In this document: positions 1 through 7,853 of the stretch, one piece after another | How positions within the stretch are numbered: position 1 is the stretch's first letter | Layout: each line of letters begins with the position of its first letter | Assembly (NCBI RefSeq): GCF_002127585.1 | Contig: NZ_NEGZ01000052.1 | Span: 1 to 64,000, forward strand | Length of the DNA: 64,000 bases | Reading direction: 5' to 3' | Source: Janthinobacterium sp. GW458P | GTDB taxonomy: Bacteria; Pseudomonadota; Gammaproteobacteria; Burkholderiales; Burkholderiaceae_D | The notes under the pieces: generated by a model | Told to the model about the DNA's origin: nothing | The model's database searches: none | The model's input: only the letters and a program-made list of their open reading frames with translations | Translations under genes and position numbers: made by a program

Positions 1-224
1 TGACCCTGATGGCCCTGAACCACTTCCCCAACAACAGCGGCCTGGCTTCGTCGATGCAGTCCTTCATCCAGATGCTGCTGTTCGCGCTGTTGTCGGGCCT
101 GGTGGCGCCGCTGCTGTTCGACAGCGCCCTGAACCTGGCGTATGGCGTGATGGCGGGATTGCTGGTGAGTTTGATTTGCTGGGTGTTTGCGCAAGGCAAT
201 TCCGCAGACACCGCAGCGAAATAA
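1..224 (+). CDS. C-terminal end of a Bcr/CflA-type MFS drug efflux transporter (partial)
   Basis: Only the last ~74 codons are inside the window; the reading frame is open from base 3 and stops at 222-224. The visible protein has two hydrophobic segments and a loop of the type NHFPNNSGLASSMQSF, which I recognise from the late membrane helices of Bcr/CflA multidrug efflux pumps of the inner membrane. The substrate cannot be judged from this fragment. The methionine at base 9 is internal, not the start. Confidence 0.7.
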   Translation, partial: TLMALNHFPNNSGLASSMQSFIQMLLFALLSGLVAPLLFDSALNLAYGVMAGLLVSLICWVFAQGNSADTAAK

Positions 225-249
225 AGTCACGCATACCAAGCCAGCAAAA

Positions 250-282
250 ACCGGTGGCAGACCCGGCGGGTCTGACCCCGGC
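250..282. repeat. Short GC-rich inverted repeat, diverged relative of the 66-bp palindromic repeat
   Basis: CAGACCC and GGGTCTG form a stem around 258-274, followed by GACCCCGG. The motif resembles the core of the repeats at 39183-39250 and 44088-44152 but is too diverged to be called a sure copy. It lies in the gap after the MFS gene, between converging genes, so it could also act as a weak terminator. Confidence 0.35.
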
Positions 283-298
283 AGCCGGCGAATCCGAC

Positions 299-595
299 CT
301 ACGGCCATGGCGCGGGAGTCACATCGACATACTGCGCGCCGCCCTGCTCCGGTTCCGCTGCATTGTTCTGCGATGGCTGGTTCAGGGAACCGGCCGGCGC
401 ACGCAAACTCAATATCTCCTTGCGCGCCTCGACGAAGTCGGCCGAACTGAGCGGATGTTGCTGGTCGGGCCAGTGCGTGATGGCCCATTCCTGCAAGGCT
501 TCGAAGCGCCGCCACAGTTCGGCGACGAATTCGCGGCGCGCGTCTTCCTGCTGCTCCGGCGTCTTTTCAATGGTTTCGCTGATATGGACTTCCAT
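299..595 (-). CDS. Small hypothetical protein
   Basis: A 98-residue soluble, acidic protein with a helical N-terminal half (MEVHISETIEKTPEQQEDAR) and a Pro/Gln-rich tail; there is no signal peptide or membrane segment. The start at 595 is chosen because a GAGGGAA ribosome binding site precedes it; the open frame continues upstream to 670 without a comparable site. I do not recognise the family. Confidence 0.55.
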   Translation of the reverse strand: MEVHISETIEKTPEQQEDARREFVAELWRRFEALQEWAITHWPDQQHPLSSADFVEARKEILSLRAPAGSLNQPSQNNAAEPEQGGAQYVDVTPAPWP

Positions 596-674
596 GGCCG
601 TGTTCCCTCGCTGACAGTATCTTGCCAGACTACGCCGGCAGCCGCCAGGCGTCTGTTCGCGAACGAACACACAG

Positions 675-1115
675 TTACTCGGGCATCTTGCGAAAGCCCA
701 CGGCCAGGCGGTTCCAGGTATTGATGGCGCCGATGGCCAGGGTCACGTTGACCATCTCGGCCGGCGTCAACTGCTGCGCCAGCGCCGCATACACGTCGTC
801 GGGCGCCTGGCTTTGCGGCAGCAGGGTCAGCGCTTCCGTCCAGGCCAGCACGGCCCGCTCGCGCGCCGTGAAGAACGGCGTTTCGCGCCAGACGGAGACG
901 GCGTACAGGCGGCGCTCCGTTTCACCGGCCTTACGCGCGTCGCTCGTGTGCATGTCCACGCAAAAAGCGCAGCCATTGATTTGCGAGGCGCGCAGGCGGA
1001 TCAGCTCGAGCAGCGAGTGTTCCACGCCCAGTTTGGCGATCGCCGCTTCCAGCGCATACATGGCCTTGACGGCGTCCGGCGAGGCCTGGGTAAAATCGAG
1101 TCGTTGCTGTGTCAT
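675..1115 (-). CDS. Carboxymuconolactone decarboxylase / AhpD-family protein
   Basis: A 146-residue all-helical protein. The AhpD-type redox motif is clear: GCAFCVDMH has the CxxC pair followed by the conserved His. Members are usually alkylhydroperoxidase-like or of unknown small-molecule function. The start at MTQQRLDF (1115) is preferred to the upstream frame. It is transcribed divergently from the MocR regulator at 1220, with about 100 bp between them, so the regulator may control it; that is inference from the arrangement. Confidence 0.85.
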   Translation of the reverse strand: MTQQRLDFTQASPDAVKAMYALEAAIAKLGVEHSLLELIRLRASQINGCAFCVDMHTSDARKAGETERRLYAVSVWRETPFFTARERAVLAWTEALTLLPQSQAPDDVYAALAQQLTPAEMVNVTLAIGAINTWNRLAVGFRKMPE

Positions 1116-1219
1116 GATGCATTCCTTGATAAAGTAGAGATGCGCCATTGTAGAAGCGCGAATAACGCGCGCGGCAGGCCAATCCCGCCGAAAAACGGCA
1201 GACCACCAGCAGATACTCC

Positions 1220-2692
1220 ATGGAATTACATATCCTGATCGACGGCACGCGCGACCTGGGCGGCCAGCTGTACCGCCAGCTCAGCGCAGCGATCCGCTCG
1301 GGCCGCCTGACGGACGGCCAGCAATTGCCCCCTTCGCGCCTGCTGGCCAGCCAGCTGGGCCTGTCGCGCAAGACGGTATCCGACGTGTATGACAAGCTCG
1401 GCTATGAAAAGTTGCTGGTAGGGAAAGTTGGCGTGGGCAGCTTCGTGCAGACGCCGCACGCCTCGCCGCAGCGCCGCCATGCGAGCGCGCCGCTGGCCAG
1501 CGCGCAGCGCATCGCCCGCTGGGAAGCGACGCCCACGCCCTTGCGCCGCGCCAGCCAGGAAACGCCGGCGCGCTACGCCTTCATCGGGGGCCGCGCCACG
1601 CCCGCGCACTTCCCGCAGGATGAATGGCGCGCCTGCATGCTGCACGCGCTGCGCCAGGGCGAGCAGGCGCGCGGCCGCTATGGCCCCGTGGAGGGCTTGC
1701 CGGCCTTGCGCGCGGCGATCGCCGGCCATGCCGCCTTCAGCCGCGGCATCCATTGCTCCGAGGAACAGGTGCTCGTCACCAGCGGCGCGCAGCAGGCGCT
1801 GCACCTGCTGGCGCTTGCCCTGCTGGAGCCGGGCGACACGGTTGCCGTGGAGGAACCCGGCTATCCGGTGGCGCGCGCCGTGTTCGCCAGCCAGGGCGCG
1901 CGCGTGGTGGGCGTCGACGTGGACGAGGATGGCCTGGTCGTCGCGCAAATTCCCGACGGCACGCGCTTGATCTATGTCACGCCCGCCCATCAATTTCCGC
2001 TCGGCATGCCGATGAGCATGGCGCGCCGCCATGCCTTGCTGGAACGGGCCCACCAGCTGGGCGCCATCATCATCGAGGACGATTACGACAGCGCCTTCCG
2101 CTACGAAGGCCGGCCCGAGGATTCCCTGCAAAGCATGGACCGCTACGGCGTCGTCGCCCACGTGGGCAGCTTTTCCAAGATCATGCTGCCGGAACTGCGC
2201 CTGGGCTATGTGGTACTGCCGCAAGCCCTCGTGGCCGCCATGCAGACGGTGAAATACCTGAGCGATTGCCACACGGCCAGCCTGGGCCAGCATGCGCTGG
2301 CCAAGTTCATCGGCGACGGCCACTTGCTGCGCCACATACGCCGCTGCCACGACATCTATGCGGGGCGGCGCGAGCGGCTGCAGCACTGGTTCAACGGTCC
2401 GCTGGCGCCGTGGTTCCGCCTGGTGCCGGCCAGCGCCGGCTTCCACGTGGCGGCGCTGGCGCAGGCGCCGCTCGATATCGCCGAATTGCTGCGCCGCGCG
2501 CGCCAGGCCGACGTCAGCCTGTATGCCCTGTCCGGCTTTTACCATGGCCCCGCCCGCCACGAAGGCCTGTTCCTCGGCTACGGCGCCATCGACAAGCTCG
2601 ATATCGACACGGCCCTGGCCAGGGTGCTGGCGATCCTGCAAGAGATGGCGCCCCTGCCCCTCAGCGGGGTTGCCAGCGATAGTGCCCCGTGA
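1220..2692 (+). CDS. MocR/PdxR-family regulator (GntR-type HTH plus aminotransferase domain)
   Basis: A 490-residue two-domain protein. Residues ~10-75 are a GntR-type winged helix (LPPSRLLASQLGLSRKTVSDVY). Residues ~110-470 form a fold-type I aminotransferase-like domain, with the PLP-binding Lys in GSFSKIMLPELRLGY and IIEDDYDSAFRY ahead of it. Such proteins sense PLP or amino compounds and control neighbouring genes. The likely target is the divergent AhpD-like gene. Its 3' end overlaps the converging DUF1287 gene by about 32 bp. Confidence 0.88.
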   Translation: MELHILIDGTRDLGGQLYRQLSAAIRSGRLTDGQQLPPSRLLASQLGLSRKTVSDVYDKLGYEKLLVGKVGVGSFVQTPHASPQRRHASAPLASAQRIARWEATPTPLRRASQETPARYAFIGGRATPAHFPQDEWRACMLHALRQGEQARGRYGPVEGLPALRAAIAGHAAFSRGIHCSEEQVLVTSGAQQALHLLALALLEPGDTVAVEEPGYPVARAVFASQGARVVGVDVDEDGLVVAQIPDGTRLIYVTPAHQFPLGMPMSMARRHALLERAHQLGAIIIEDDYDSAFRYEGRPEDSLQSMDRYGVVAHVGSFSKIMLPELRLGYVVLPQALVAAMQTVKYLSDCHTASLGQHALAKFIGDGHLLRHIRRCHDIYAGRRERLQHWFNGPLAPWFRLVPASAGFHVAALAQAPLDIAELLRRARQADVSLYALSGFYHGPARHEGLFLGYGAIDKLDIDTALARVLAILQEMAPLPLSGVASDSAP

Positions 2693-3251
2693 TCGGATAG
2701 CTGAATAAAATGTTTTCCTCGCGCGCGCCCTCGCCGATATTGTGGATGATCAGCGGCACGCCGCTCCACGACTGCCTGTCGCTGACGACGCCGATGTGGG
2801 TCAGGTTGCGCGGCAGGCGCCAGGTGACGATATCGCCCGCGCGGTAGGCCTTCGCCTCCTTGCTTGGCGACAAGCTGGTGCCGTGGCGGGCAAAGTAGGT
2901 GCCCAGGTTCGGCACGCGGCGGTGGTCGATATTGCGGTCCGGCCCCTTCATCTGCCAGCGCCCCTGCTGCTGGTACACCTGCCACGCCTTGCGCATGTCC
3001 TCGTGCACGAGCACCTGCAAGTCCTGCCCCAGCTGGCGGTAGGCGCGCACGACCACGTCCGTGCACACGCCACGCTCGAGCGGCACGTCGCCGCCCGGAT
3101 AGGCGAGCCGTTCATAGCGCGGATCGTACTGCACCGTCACGCCCACCTGCTTGCGGGCGGCGGCGACGAGGGCTTGCGGAGTGGCAGGGACAGCCGACGC
3201 CAGCATGGGCGCCAGCGCAAACACGAGGATGGAGAGCGGTTTGATTGGCAT
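2661..3251 (-). CDS. DUF1287 exported protein
   Basis: A 196-residue protein starting MPIKPLSILVFALAPMLASA, a standard Sec signal peptide, so it is probably periplasmic. The mature part has features of the DUF1287 family, which resembles NlpC/P60-like hydrolases: RGVCTDVVVRAYR with a candidate catalytic Cys, and NLTHIGVVSD with a candidate His. The longer upstream frame belongs to another gene's antisense and is not used. It converges with the MocR gene, and the two 3' ends overlap. Confidence 0.8.
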   Translation of the reverse strand: MPIKPLSILVFALAPMLASAVPATPQALVAAARKQVGVTVQYDPRYERLAYPGGDVPLERGVCTDVVVRAYRQLGQDLQVLVHEDMRKAWQVYQQQGRWQMKGPDRNIDHRRVPNLGTYFARHGTSLSPSKEAKAYRAGDIVTWRLPRNLTHIGVVSDRQSWSGVPLIIHNIGEGAREENILFSYPITGHYRWQPR

Positions 3252-3312
3252 CAACGTCGATAGTCGGATGAAAATGCCAACTGTACCGCAGCGGCAGGGA
3301 AAACGCCGTACG

Positions 3313-3648
3313 CTAGGCGCCCGCCAGCTGCGCCAGGTGGGCAGGCAAATCCACCGCCGGGCCGGCCGCATTGACGGTGTCGAAATAATCATGCCAACCC
3401 GTGGCGGCGATGCCGGCCAGCAAGGCATCGAGCGCCGCCTCGTCCGGGAAGCGCCAGACGGCATAGAATTGCCGGGCGGCCGCATGCAGCTTGCCGCCGT
3501 CGACGGCGCCCATGGCCAGCGCTTCGGCGCCGCTGCCCGACAAGGCCGCCATGCCGGCGCCCACGGTGGCGAAATACGCCTGGCGCGCGGCGCCGTCGAG
3601 GGCCAGCCAGGCCGGTTTCGGGCTGTACAGTTCTAACAGGTAATGCAT
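3313..3648 (-). CDS. Small conserved hypothetical protein (DUF6616-like)
   Basis: A 111-residue protein beginning MHYLLELYSPKPAWLAL, with a FYAVWRFPDEAALDALLAGIAATGWHDYF segment like short ferredoxin-fold (dimeric alpha-beta barrel) proteins. The start has a good Shine-Dalgarno (CTGGAGGAAAAC). It follows the DNA-repair gene by 16 bp on the same strand, so the MarR regulator, the repair protein and this gene probably form one operon. No function can be assigned. Confidence 0.65.
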   Translation of the reverse strand: MHYLLELYSPKPAWLALDGAARQAYFATVGAGMAALSGSGAEALAMGAVDGGKLHAAARQFYAVWRFPDEAALDALLAGIAATGWHDYFDTVNAAGPAVDLPAHLAQLAGA

Positions 3649-3664
3649 GTTTTCCTCCAGACAA

Positions 3665-4411
3665 TTAAGAAAGCGAACGCTGGGCGCGCTTGCAGATGCG
3701 CTGGGTCGCGGCAACGGGGCTTTCCAGCAGCCATTGCGCGCACAGGCTGCGCACCCAGTCCGGCTGGCTCTTGGCCGCATCGTTGAGCCAGTTGGCCACG
3801 GCATCCTGCACGTAGACGGCCGGATCGGCGCGCAAGGGCTGCAGCAGGGGCAAGGCCAGCTGCGGCTCTTCCTTCAACTCGGCAATGTGCGCGCACCACA
3901 CGCCGCGCGGGCGCAGCGCTTCGCAGGCAAAGCGGCGCAGGCGCTCCGACGGGTCCGCCGTCCATGGCGCCAGCAAGGCAATCGCTTCGTCCAGACGCGC
4001 CGCCAGATGGGGACGCAGCGCCAGCCAGGCCCATTCGCGCACGCCGAAGTGGCCGTCGTCGGCCAGCGGCCGCATGGCGGCCAGCTGCTGCGGCAGGCTC
4101 AAGCCAGGCTGGGCGGCGATGGCAAAGCAGACCCAGCCCCGCACCGTGTCGGAAACATGGCCTTGCAATTGCGCCAGATCAACGTTGGCCTCCAGCAGCA
4201 ACTGCGCCGCCAAGACCATGCGCCCGGTGATGCCGGTAGCGGCCTGCGCTTGCATCCGCGCCAGCCTGGCCCCGCCGATAGCGGGCACGGCCGCGGCCAG
4301 CAGTTGGGCGAAATCGATGGCCAGGCCTTCCGTCAGGGTGGCGCTGGCCACCATCCCCTGGTTCAGCAGGGCCAGGCGGGCGGGCGCGATATCGGCGACG
4401 CCGCGGCTCAT
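3665..4411 (-). CDS. HEAT-repeat DNA alkylation repair protein (AlkC/AlkD-like)
   Basis: A 248-residue protein made of helical pairs typical of the AlkC/AlkD superfamily, with the N-terminal signature NQGMVASATLTEGLAIDFAQLL seen in AlkC-type proteins and repeats such as DDGHFGVREWAWLALRPHLA. The family consists of DNA glycosylases that remove alkylated bases. The start ATG overlaps the stop of the upstream MarR gene as ATGA (4411-4408), so translation is coupled. A link between a MarR sensor and alkylation repair is inferred from this. Confidence 0.75.
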   Translation of the reverse strand: MSRGVADIAPARLALLNQGMVASATLTEGLAIDFAQLLAAAVPAIGGARLARMQAQAATGITGRMVLAAQLLLEANVDLAQLQGHVSDTVRGWVCFAIAAQPGLSLPQQLAAMRPLADDGHFGVREWAWLALRPHLAARLDEAIALLAPWTADPSERLRRFACEALRPRGVWCAHIAELKEEPQLALPLLQPLRADPAVYVQDAVANWLNDAAKSQPDWVRSLCAQWLLESPVAATQRICKRAQRSLS

Positions 4412-4920
4412 GGCGCACCCCGGTCCGTCTTGCGCCAGGCTTTCTCCAGCAGTGCACTGAATAACTGCTTTTCTTCCGGCGTGAAATCGGCAAACAGGCT
4501 GGCGATCCATTGCGCGTGCTCGTCGACGAGGGTGGCGGCGGCGGCCTCTCCCTTGGCGCTCAGGCGCACCAGCAGCTTGCGCCGGTCGAGCCGGTCCGCG
4601 TGGCGCGCCAGGAAACCGTCGCGCTCCAGGCCGTCGAGCAAGCCCGTGATGGTGCCGCGCGTGACGCCCGCCCGCTCGGCCAGCTCGTGCGGCGAGAGTC
4701 CATCAGGCACGTCGCGCAGCAGGGCCAGCAGCACAAACTTGCCTTCCGATAAGCCATGCCGGCCCAGGCGCGTGGCGCAATCGCCATCGATGGCGGACGC
4801 CAGGCCCAGCACTTCAAAGCACAGGCGCAGCTGGCCGATGAATGCCGGCGCGTCCGCGCCGGGCGCGCGGCGCTGCACGTCACCGAGCAAGGCCGTGTAT
4901 TTCTGTTCGAGTTTTATCAT
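4408..4920 (-). CDS. MarR-family transcriptional regulator
   Basis: A 170-residue winged-helix protein. The recognition region reads LSPHELAERAGVTRGTITGLLDGLERDGFLARHADRLDRRKLLV, the standard MarR wHTH and wing. The ATG at 4920 is chosen; a TTG nine bases upstream is the only alternative. There is no Shine-Dalgarno, and the start lies only a few bases after the predicted transcription start, so the mRNA may be leaderless. It heads an operon with the alkylation-repair gene. A perfect palindrome in its own promoter suggests autoregulation. Confidence 0.87.
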   Translation of the reverse strand: MIKLEQKYTALLGDVQRRAPGADAPAFIGQLRLCFEVLGLASAIDGDCATRLGRHGLSEGKFVLLALLRDVPDGLSPHELAERAGVTRGTITGLLDGLERDGFLARHADRLDRRKLLVRLSAKGEAAAATLVDEHAQWIASLFADFTPEEKQLFSALLEKAWRKTDRGAP

Positions 4921-4928
4921 ATGGCGCA

Positions 4929-4957
4929 ATATAATATGGCACCATATTAAATGTCAA
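4929..4957 (-). promoter_or_regulatory. marR promoter with embedded MarR-type operator palindrome
   Basis: Read on the minus strand: -35 TTGACA (4957-4952), a 17-bp spacer, then -10 TTATAT (4934-4929). A perfect 8+2+8 palindrome, TAATATGGCACCATATTA (4932-4949), fills the spacer and touches the -10, the usual place for a MarR operator. The predicted start of transcription (~4922) is almost at the ATG at 4920. Confidence 0.7.
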
Positions 4958-4959
4958 AT

Positions 4960-4980
4960 GGAAAACCTTGAAGGTTTTCC
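4960..4980. repeat. Perfect 10-bp inverted repeat between trxC and marR
   Basis: GGAAAACCTT and AAGGTTTTCC pair perfectly around a single central G. It lies just downstream of the trxC stop and just upstream of the marR -35. No T-run follows it on the minus strand, so it is at best an atypical terminator for trxC; a regulatory site is possible. Confidence 0.5.
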
Positions 4981-4987
4981 TATCGGA

Positions 4988-5440
4988 TCAGAAGCGCGCC
5001 TTGTCCCGCGCCCACGCGATGATGGCATTGGCATCGACGGCGCCCGGCTGGCGCGCCACTTCGACGCCGCGCAAAAACAGGGCCAGCGTGGGAATGCTGC
5101 GGATGTTAAAACGGCTGCCCAGGTCAGGCGATGCTTCCGTATTGACCTTGACGACGCGAAACGCCGGCTCCAGGGTCCTGGCGGCCTGCACATAGAATGG
5201 CGCCATGCTGCGGCACGGGCCGCACCAGGGCGCCCAAAAATCCACCAGCACGGGAATGTCGCTGCGCTCGATATGCTTGAGGAAGCGGGCGCTGGCCAGG
5301 TCCACGGGCTGGCCCGTGAACAGCTCCTTCTGGCACTTGCCGCAGGTGGGCTGCTCCGTGAGCCGGGCGGCCGGCAGGCGGTTGACGGCGTCGCAATGGG
5401 GGCACACGATGTGCAGGGAGTCTGGCGTGGTCGGGGTCAT
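4988..5440 (-). CDS. trxC: Thioredoxin 2
   Basis: A 150-residue cytoplasmic disulfide reductase. The N-terminal zinc ribbon that sets thioredoxin 2 apart from thioredoxin 1 is present as CPHC (13-16) and CGKC (33-36). The thioredoxin domain follows, with the active site WCGPC (72-76) and the cis-proline loop RSIPTLALF. Length and motif order match TrxC. It sits alone, divergent from the aldehyde dehydrogenase gene. Confidence 0.93.
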   Translation of the reverse strand: MTPTTPDSLHIVCPHCDAVNRLPAARLTEQPTCGKCQKELFTGQPVDLASARFLKHIERSDIPVLVDFWAPWCGPCRSMAPFYVQAARTLEPAFRVVKVNTEASPDLGSRFNIRSIPTLALFLRGVEVARQPGAVDANAIIAWARDKARF

Positions 5441-5621
5441 GGAATTCCTGGCTGCAAGCTGGTTGTATCGCTAAATGAGGCATTCTACGGCGATTCGCGC
5501 CGGTCATGGCGGCGCGCACGGCAGACAATTGTTGCTTGACCACAAATACTGCAGAATAGGCATCATTGCCCGATTACTGTACCCTGCCCGGAACGGCACC
5601 GTCACCCACGCGAGGAACCCC

Positions 5622-7043
5622 ATGCACATGACCGCTCCCCCGGCGCACGCCGCGCTCGACGCCACGCTGGCGCGCCAGCGCGCCGCCTGCCTGGCCCAGC
5701 CCGTGCCCACGTTTGCCGAACGCAAGCGCGACCTGCAAGCCTTGCAGCGCTACATCCGCGACCACAAGCTGGCCTTGTGCGAGGCGATCAGCGCCGACTA
5801 TGGCAACCGTTCCCACCACGAAACTTTGCTGGCAGAAATATTTCCCGCCATCGACGGCATCGATCACGTGCTGGGCCAGTTGAAAAAGTGGATGCAGCCG
5901 CAGCGGCGCAGTGTGGACTGGCGCAATTTTCCGGGCGCCCGCAACCGCGTGCTGCCCCAGCCGCTGGGCGTGGTGGGCGTCATCGTGCCGTGGAATTTCC
6001 CCGTCAACCTGAGCCTCGTGCCCTTGACCTACATCTTTGCCGCCGGCAACCGCGCCATGGTCAAGATGAGCGAAAACTCGCGCCACCTGGCCCGGCTGCT
6101 GATCGCAACCATGCCCGCCTATTTCCCGCCGGAAAAGCTGCAGTTTGTTGACGAGACGGGCGGCGTGGGCATGGCGTTTTCACAACTGCCGTTCGACCAT
6201 CTGCTGTTTACAGGGTCCGGCCAGACGGGCCGCGCCGTCATGGCGGCCGCCGCGCGCAACCTGTGCCCCGTCACCCTGGAGCTGGGCGGCAAGGCGCCCG
6301 CCATCGTCTGCGCCGATTTCGACATGCGCACGGCAGCCGAGCGCATCCTGTTCGTCAAATACCTGAACGCGGGACAGATCTGCACCAGCGTCGACCACGC
6401 CTGGCTGCCCGAGGCCGGCATTGCCGCCTTCGTCGAGCATGCGCGCCGTATCATGCCCGCGCGCTACCCGCGGCTCGACACGCCCGACTACACGTCCATC
6501 ATCGACGAGGCCGCCTTTGAGCGCCTGCTGCAGGCGCTCGACGAGGCGCGGGAACGGGGCGCGCAAGTGATTTCGCTGCTGCCGGGGCCTGCATACGACC
6601 GCGCCACGCGCAAGATCGCGCCGCATATCGTGCTCGACGCGCCCGAAGACAGCCTGCTGCTGACGCGGGAAATCTTCGGCCCCGTCCTGCCCCTGCGCGG
6701 CTATGCCGACCTGGAAACGGTGATCGCCAGCATCAACGGGGGGCCGCGTCCGCTGGCCATCTATCCCTTCAGCAACGACGCACGCACGGTGCAAACGCTC
6801 ATTGACCGGGTGATGTCGGGCGGCGTATCCGTCAACGACGCCCTGTTCCACGTGGGCCAGCACGATTTACCCTTCGGCGGCGTGGGCGAGTCCGGCATGG
6901 GCCACTACCACGGCGTCGAAGGCTTTCACACTTTCAGCAAGCTGCGCCCCGTGTTCTACCAGGCGCGCTACAGCCCCTTGGCACTGCTGCGGCCGCCGTA
7001 CGGCAGGCTGGCCAGCCGCGTATTGAACTTCCTGACCCGCTGA
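5622..7043 (+). CDS. Coniferyl aldehyde dehydrogenase (ALDH superfamily)
   Basis: A 473-residue NAD(P)-dependent aldehyde dehydrogenase. The catalytic Glu is in LELGGKAP (E220) and the catalytic Cys in GQICTS (C254); the cofactor loop FTGSGQTGR is also visible. Its length, short N-terminus and C-terminal hydrophobic tail match the coniferyl aldehyde dehydrogenase group, which oxidises phenolic and other aldehydes. The start at 5622 has a GAGGAA ribosome site; the frame is open further upstream to 5475 without one. The stop abuts that of the converging exporter gene. Confidence 0.85.
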   Translation: MHMTAPPAHAALDATLARQRAACLAQPVPTFAERKRDLQALQRYIRDHKLALCEAISADYGNRSHHETLLAEIFPAIDGIDHVLGQLKKWMQPQRRSVDWRNFPGARNRVLPQPLGVVGVIVPWNFPVNLSLVPLTYIFAAGNRAMVKMSENSRHLARLLIATMPAYFPPEKLQFVDETGGVGMAFSQLPFDHLLFTGSGQTGRAVMAAAARNLCPVTLELGGKAPAIVCADFDMRTAAERILFVKYLNAGQICTSVDHAWLPEAGIAAFVEHARRIMPARYPRLDTPDYTSIIDEAAFERLLQALDEARERGAQVISLLPGPAYDRATRKIAPHIVLDAPEDSLLLTREIFGPVLPLRGYADLETVIASINGGPRPLAIYPFSNDARTVQTLIDRVMSGGVSVNDALFHVGQHDLPFGGVGESGMGHYHGVEGFHTFSKLRPVFYQARYSPLALLRPPYGRLASRVLNFLTR

Positions 7044-7649
7044 TTACAGGAACAGCGAGGCGGCGATGGCCCACATGACGAGGGCGATAATGCCGTCGAG
7101 CACGCGCCAGGCCATGGGCTTGGCAAACACGGGCGCCAGGTAGCGGGCGCCAAAGCCCAGCAGGAAGAACCACAGGGCCGAGGCCATGATGGCGCCGCCG
7201 GCGAAGTAAAAGCGTCCCACGCCTTCATGCTGGCCGCCGATCGAGCCGAGCAGGATCACCGTGTCGAGGAAGGCGTGCGGGTTCAGCAGGCTGAACGCCA
7301 GCGCCGCGCCGATCACGGCCCAATAGCCTTCCGGCGCCTTGGCGGCCGACACCGTCAGGGCCGTCGGGCGCCAGGCCGACTTGGCGGCGCGCAAGCCGTA
7401 GGCGATCAGGAAGGTGGCGCCGCCGGCCTTGGCCCACAGCAGGAAATTGGGGTTGTCGGCAATGAAGGTGCCCATGCCTGCCACGCCGGCCGTGATCAAA
7501 ATCGCATCGCACAGCAGGCAGACGAGGATGCAGGTGAGCACGTAATGGCGCTTCAGGCCCTGTTTGAGCAGGAAGGCGTTTTGCGTGCCGATGGCCACGA
7601 TCAGGCTCGCCCCGAGCCCCATGCCTTTCAAGAAAATTGCGCTGTCCAT
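7044..7649 (-). CDS. LysE/ArgO-family amino-acid exporter
   Basis: A 201-residue inner-membrane protein with about six hydrophobic segments and the family hallmarks VAIGTQNAFLLKQGL near the N-terminus and LLNPHAFLDTVILLG in the second half. The family exports lysine or arginine. The start at 7649 has an AAGGA site six bases upstream. The divergent ArgP-type regulator at 7854 reproduces the lysE-lysG and argO-argP pairing, which supports export of basic amino acids; lysine and arginine cannot be told apart by eye. Confidence 0.88.
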   Translation of the reverse strand: MDSAIFLKGMGLGASLIVAIGTQNAFLLKQGLKRHYVLTCILVCLLCDAILITAGVAGMGTFIADNPNFLLWAKAGGATFLIAYGLRAAKSAWRPTALTVSAAKAPEGYWAVIGAALAFSLLNPHAFLDTVILLGSIGGQHEGVGRFYFAGGAIMASALWFFLLGFGARYLAPVFAKPMAWRVLDGIIALVMWAIAASLFL

Positions 7650-7853
7650 ATCGATTCCTTTCCATTGCTTTCCATCACGCGCACGGCCGCCCACGCTCTG
7701 CCGGCAATGGCAAAGTCATCAGAGGTAGGTGGAGGGTGGTGCGGAACCTGGGGGACCGCGCGGGAGAGTGGAGTTGTTACCCTATTTCAACAGTGTAAAG
7801 AAAAAGTAAATATAAGTATAATGAATGATTCTAACCATATATAAGAGAAACTT

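Noticed and set aside
3647-5539. Long plus-strand open frame (630 codons) opposite several minus-strand genes
   Set aside because: Its product is low-complexity Arg/Gln/His-rich sequence without a fold, as expected for the antisense of high-GC genes; the minus-strand MarR, repair and TrxC genes have clear motifs and ribosome sites.
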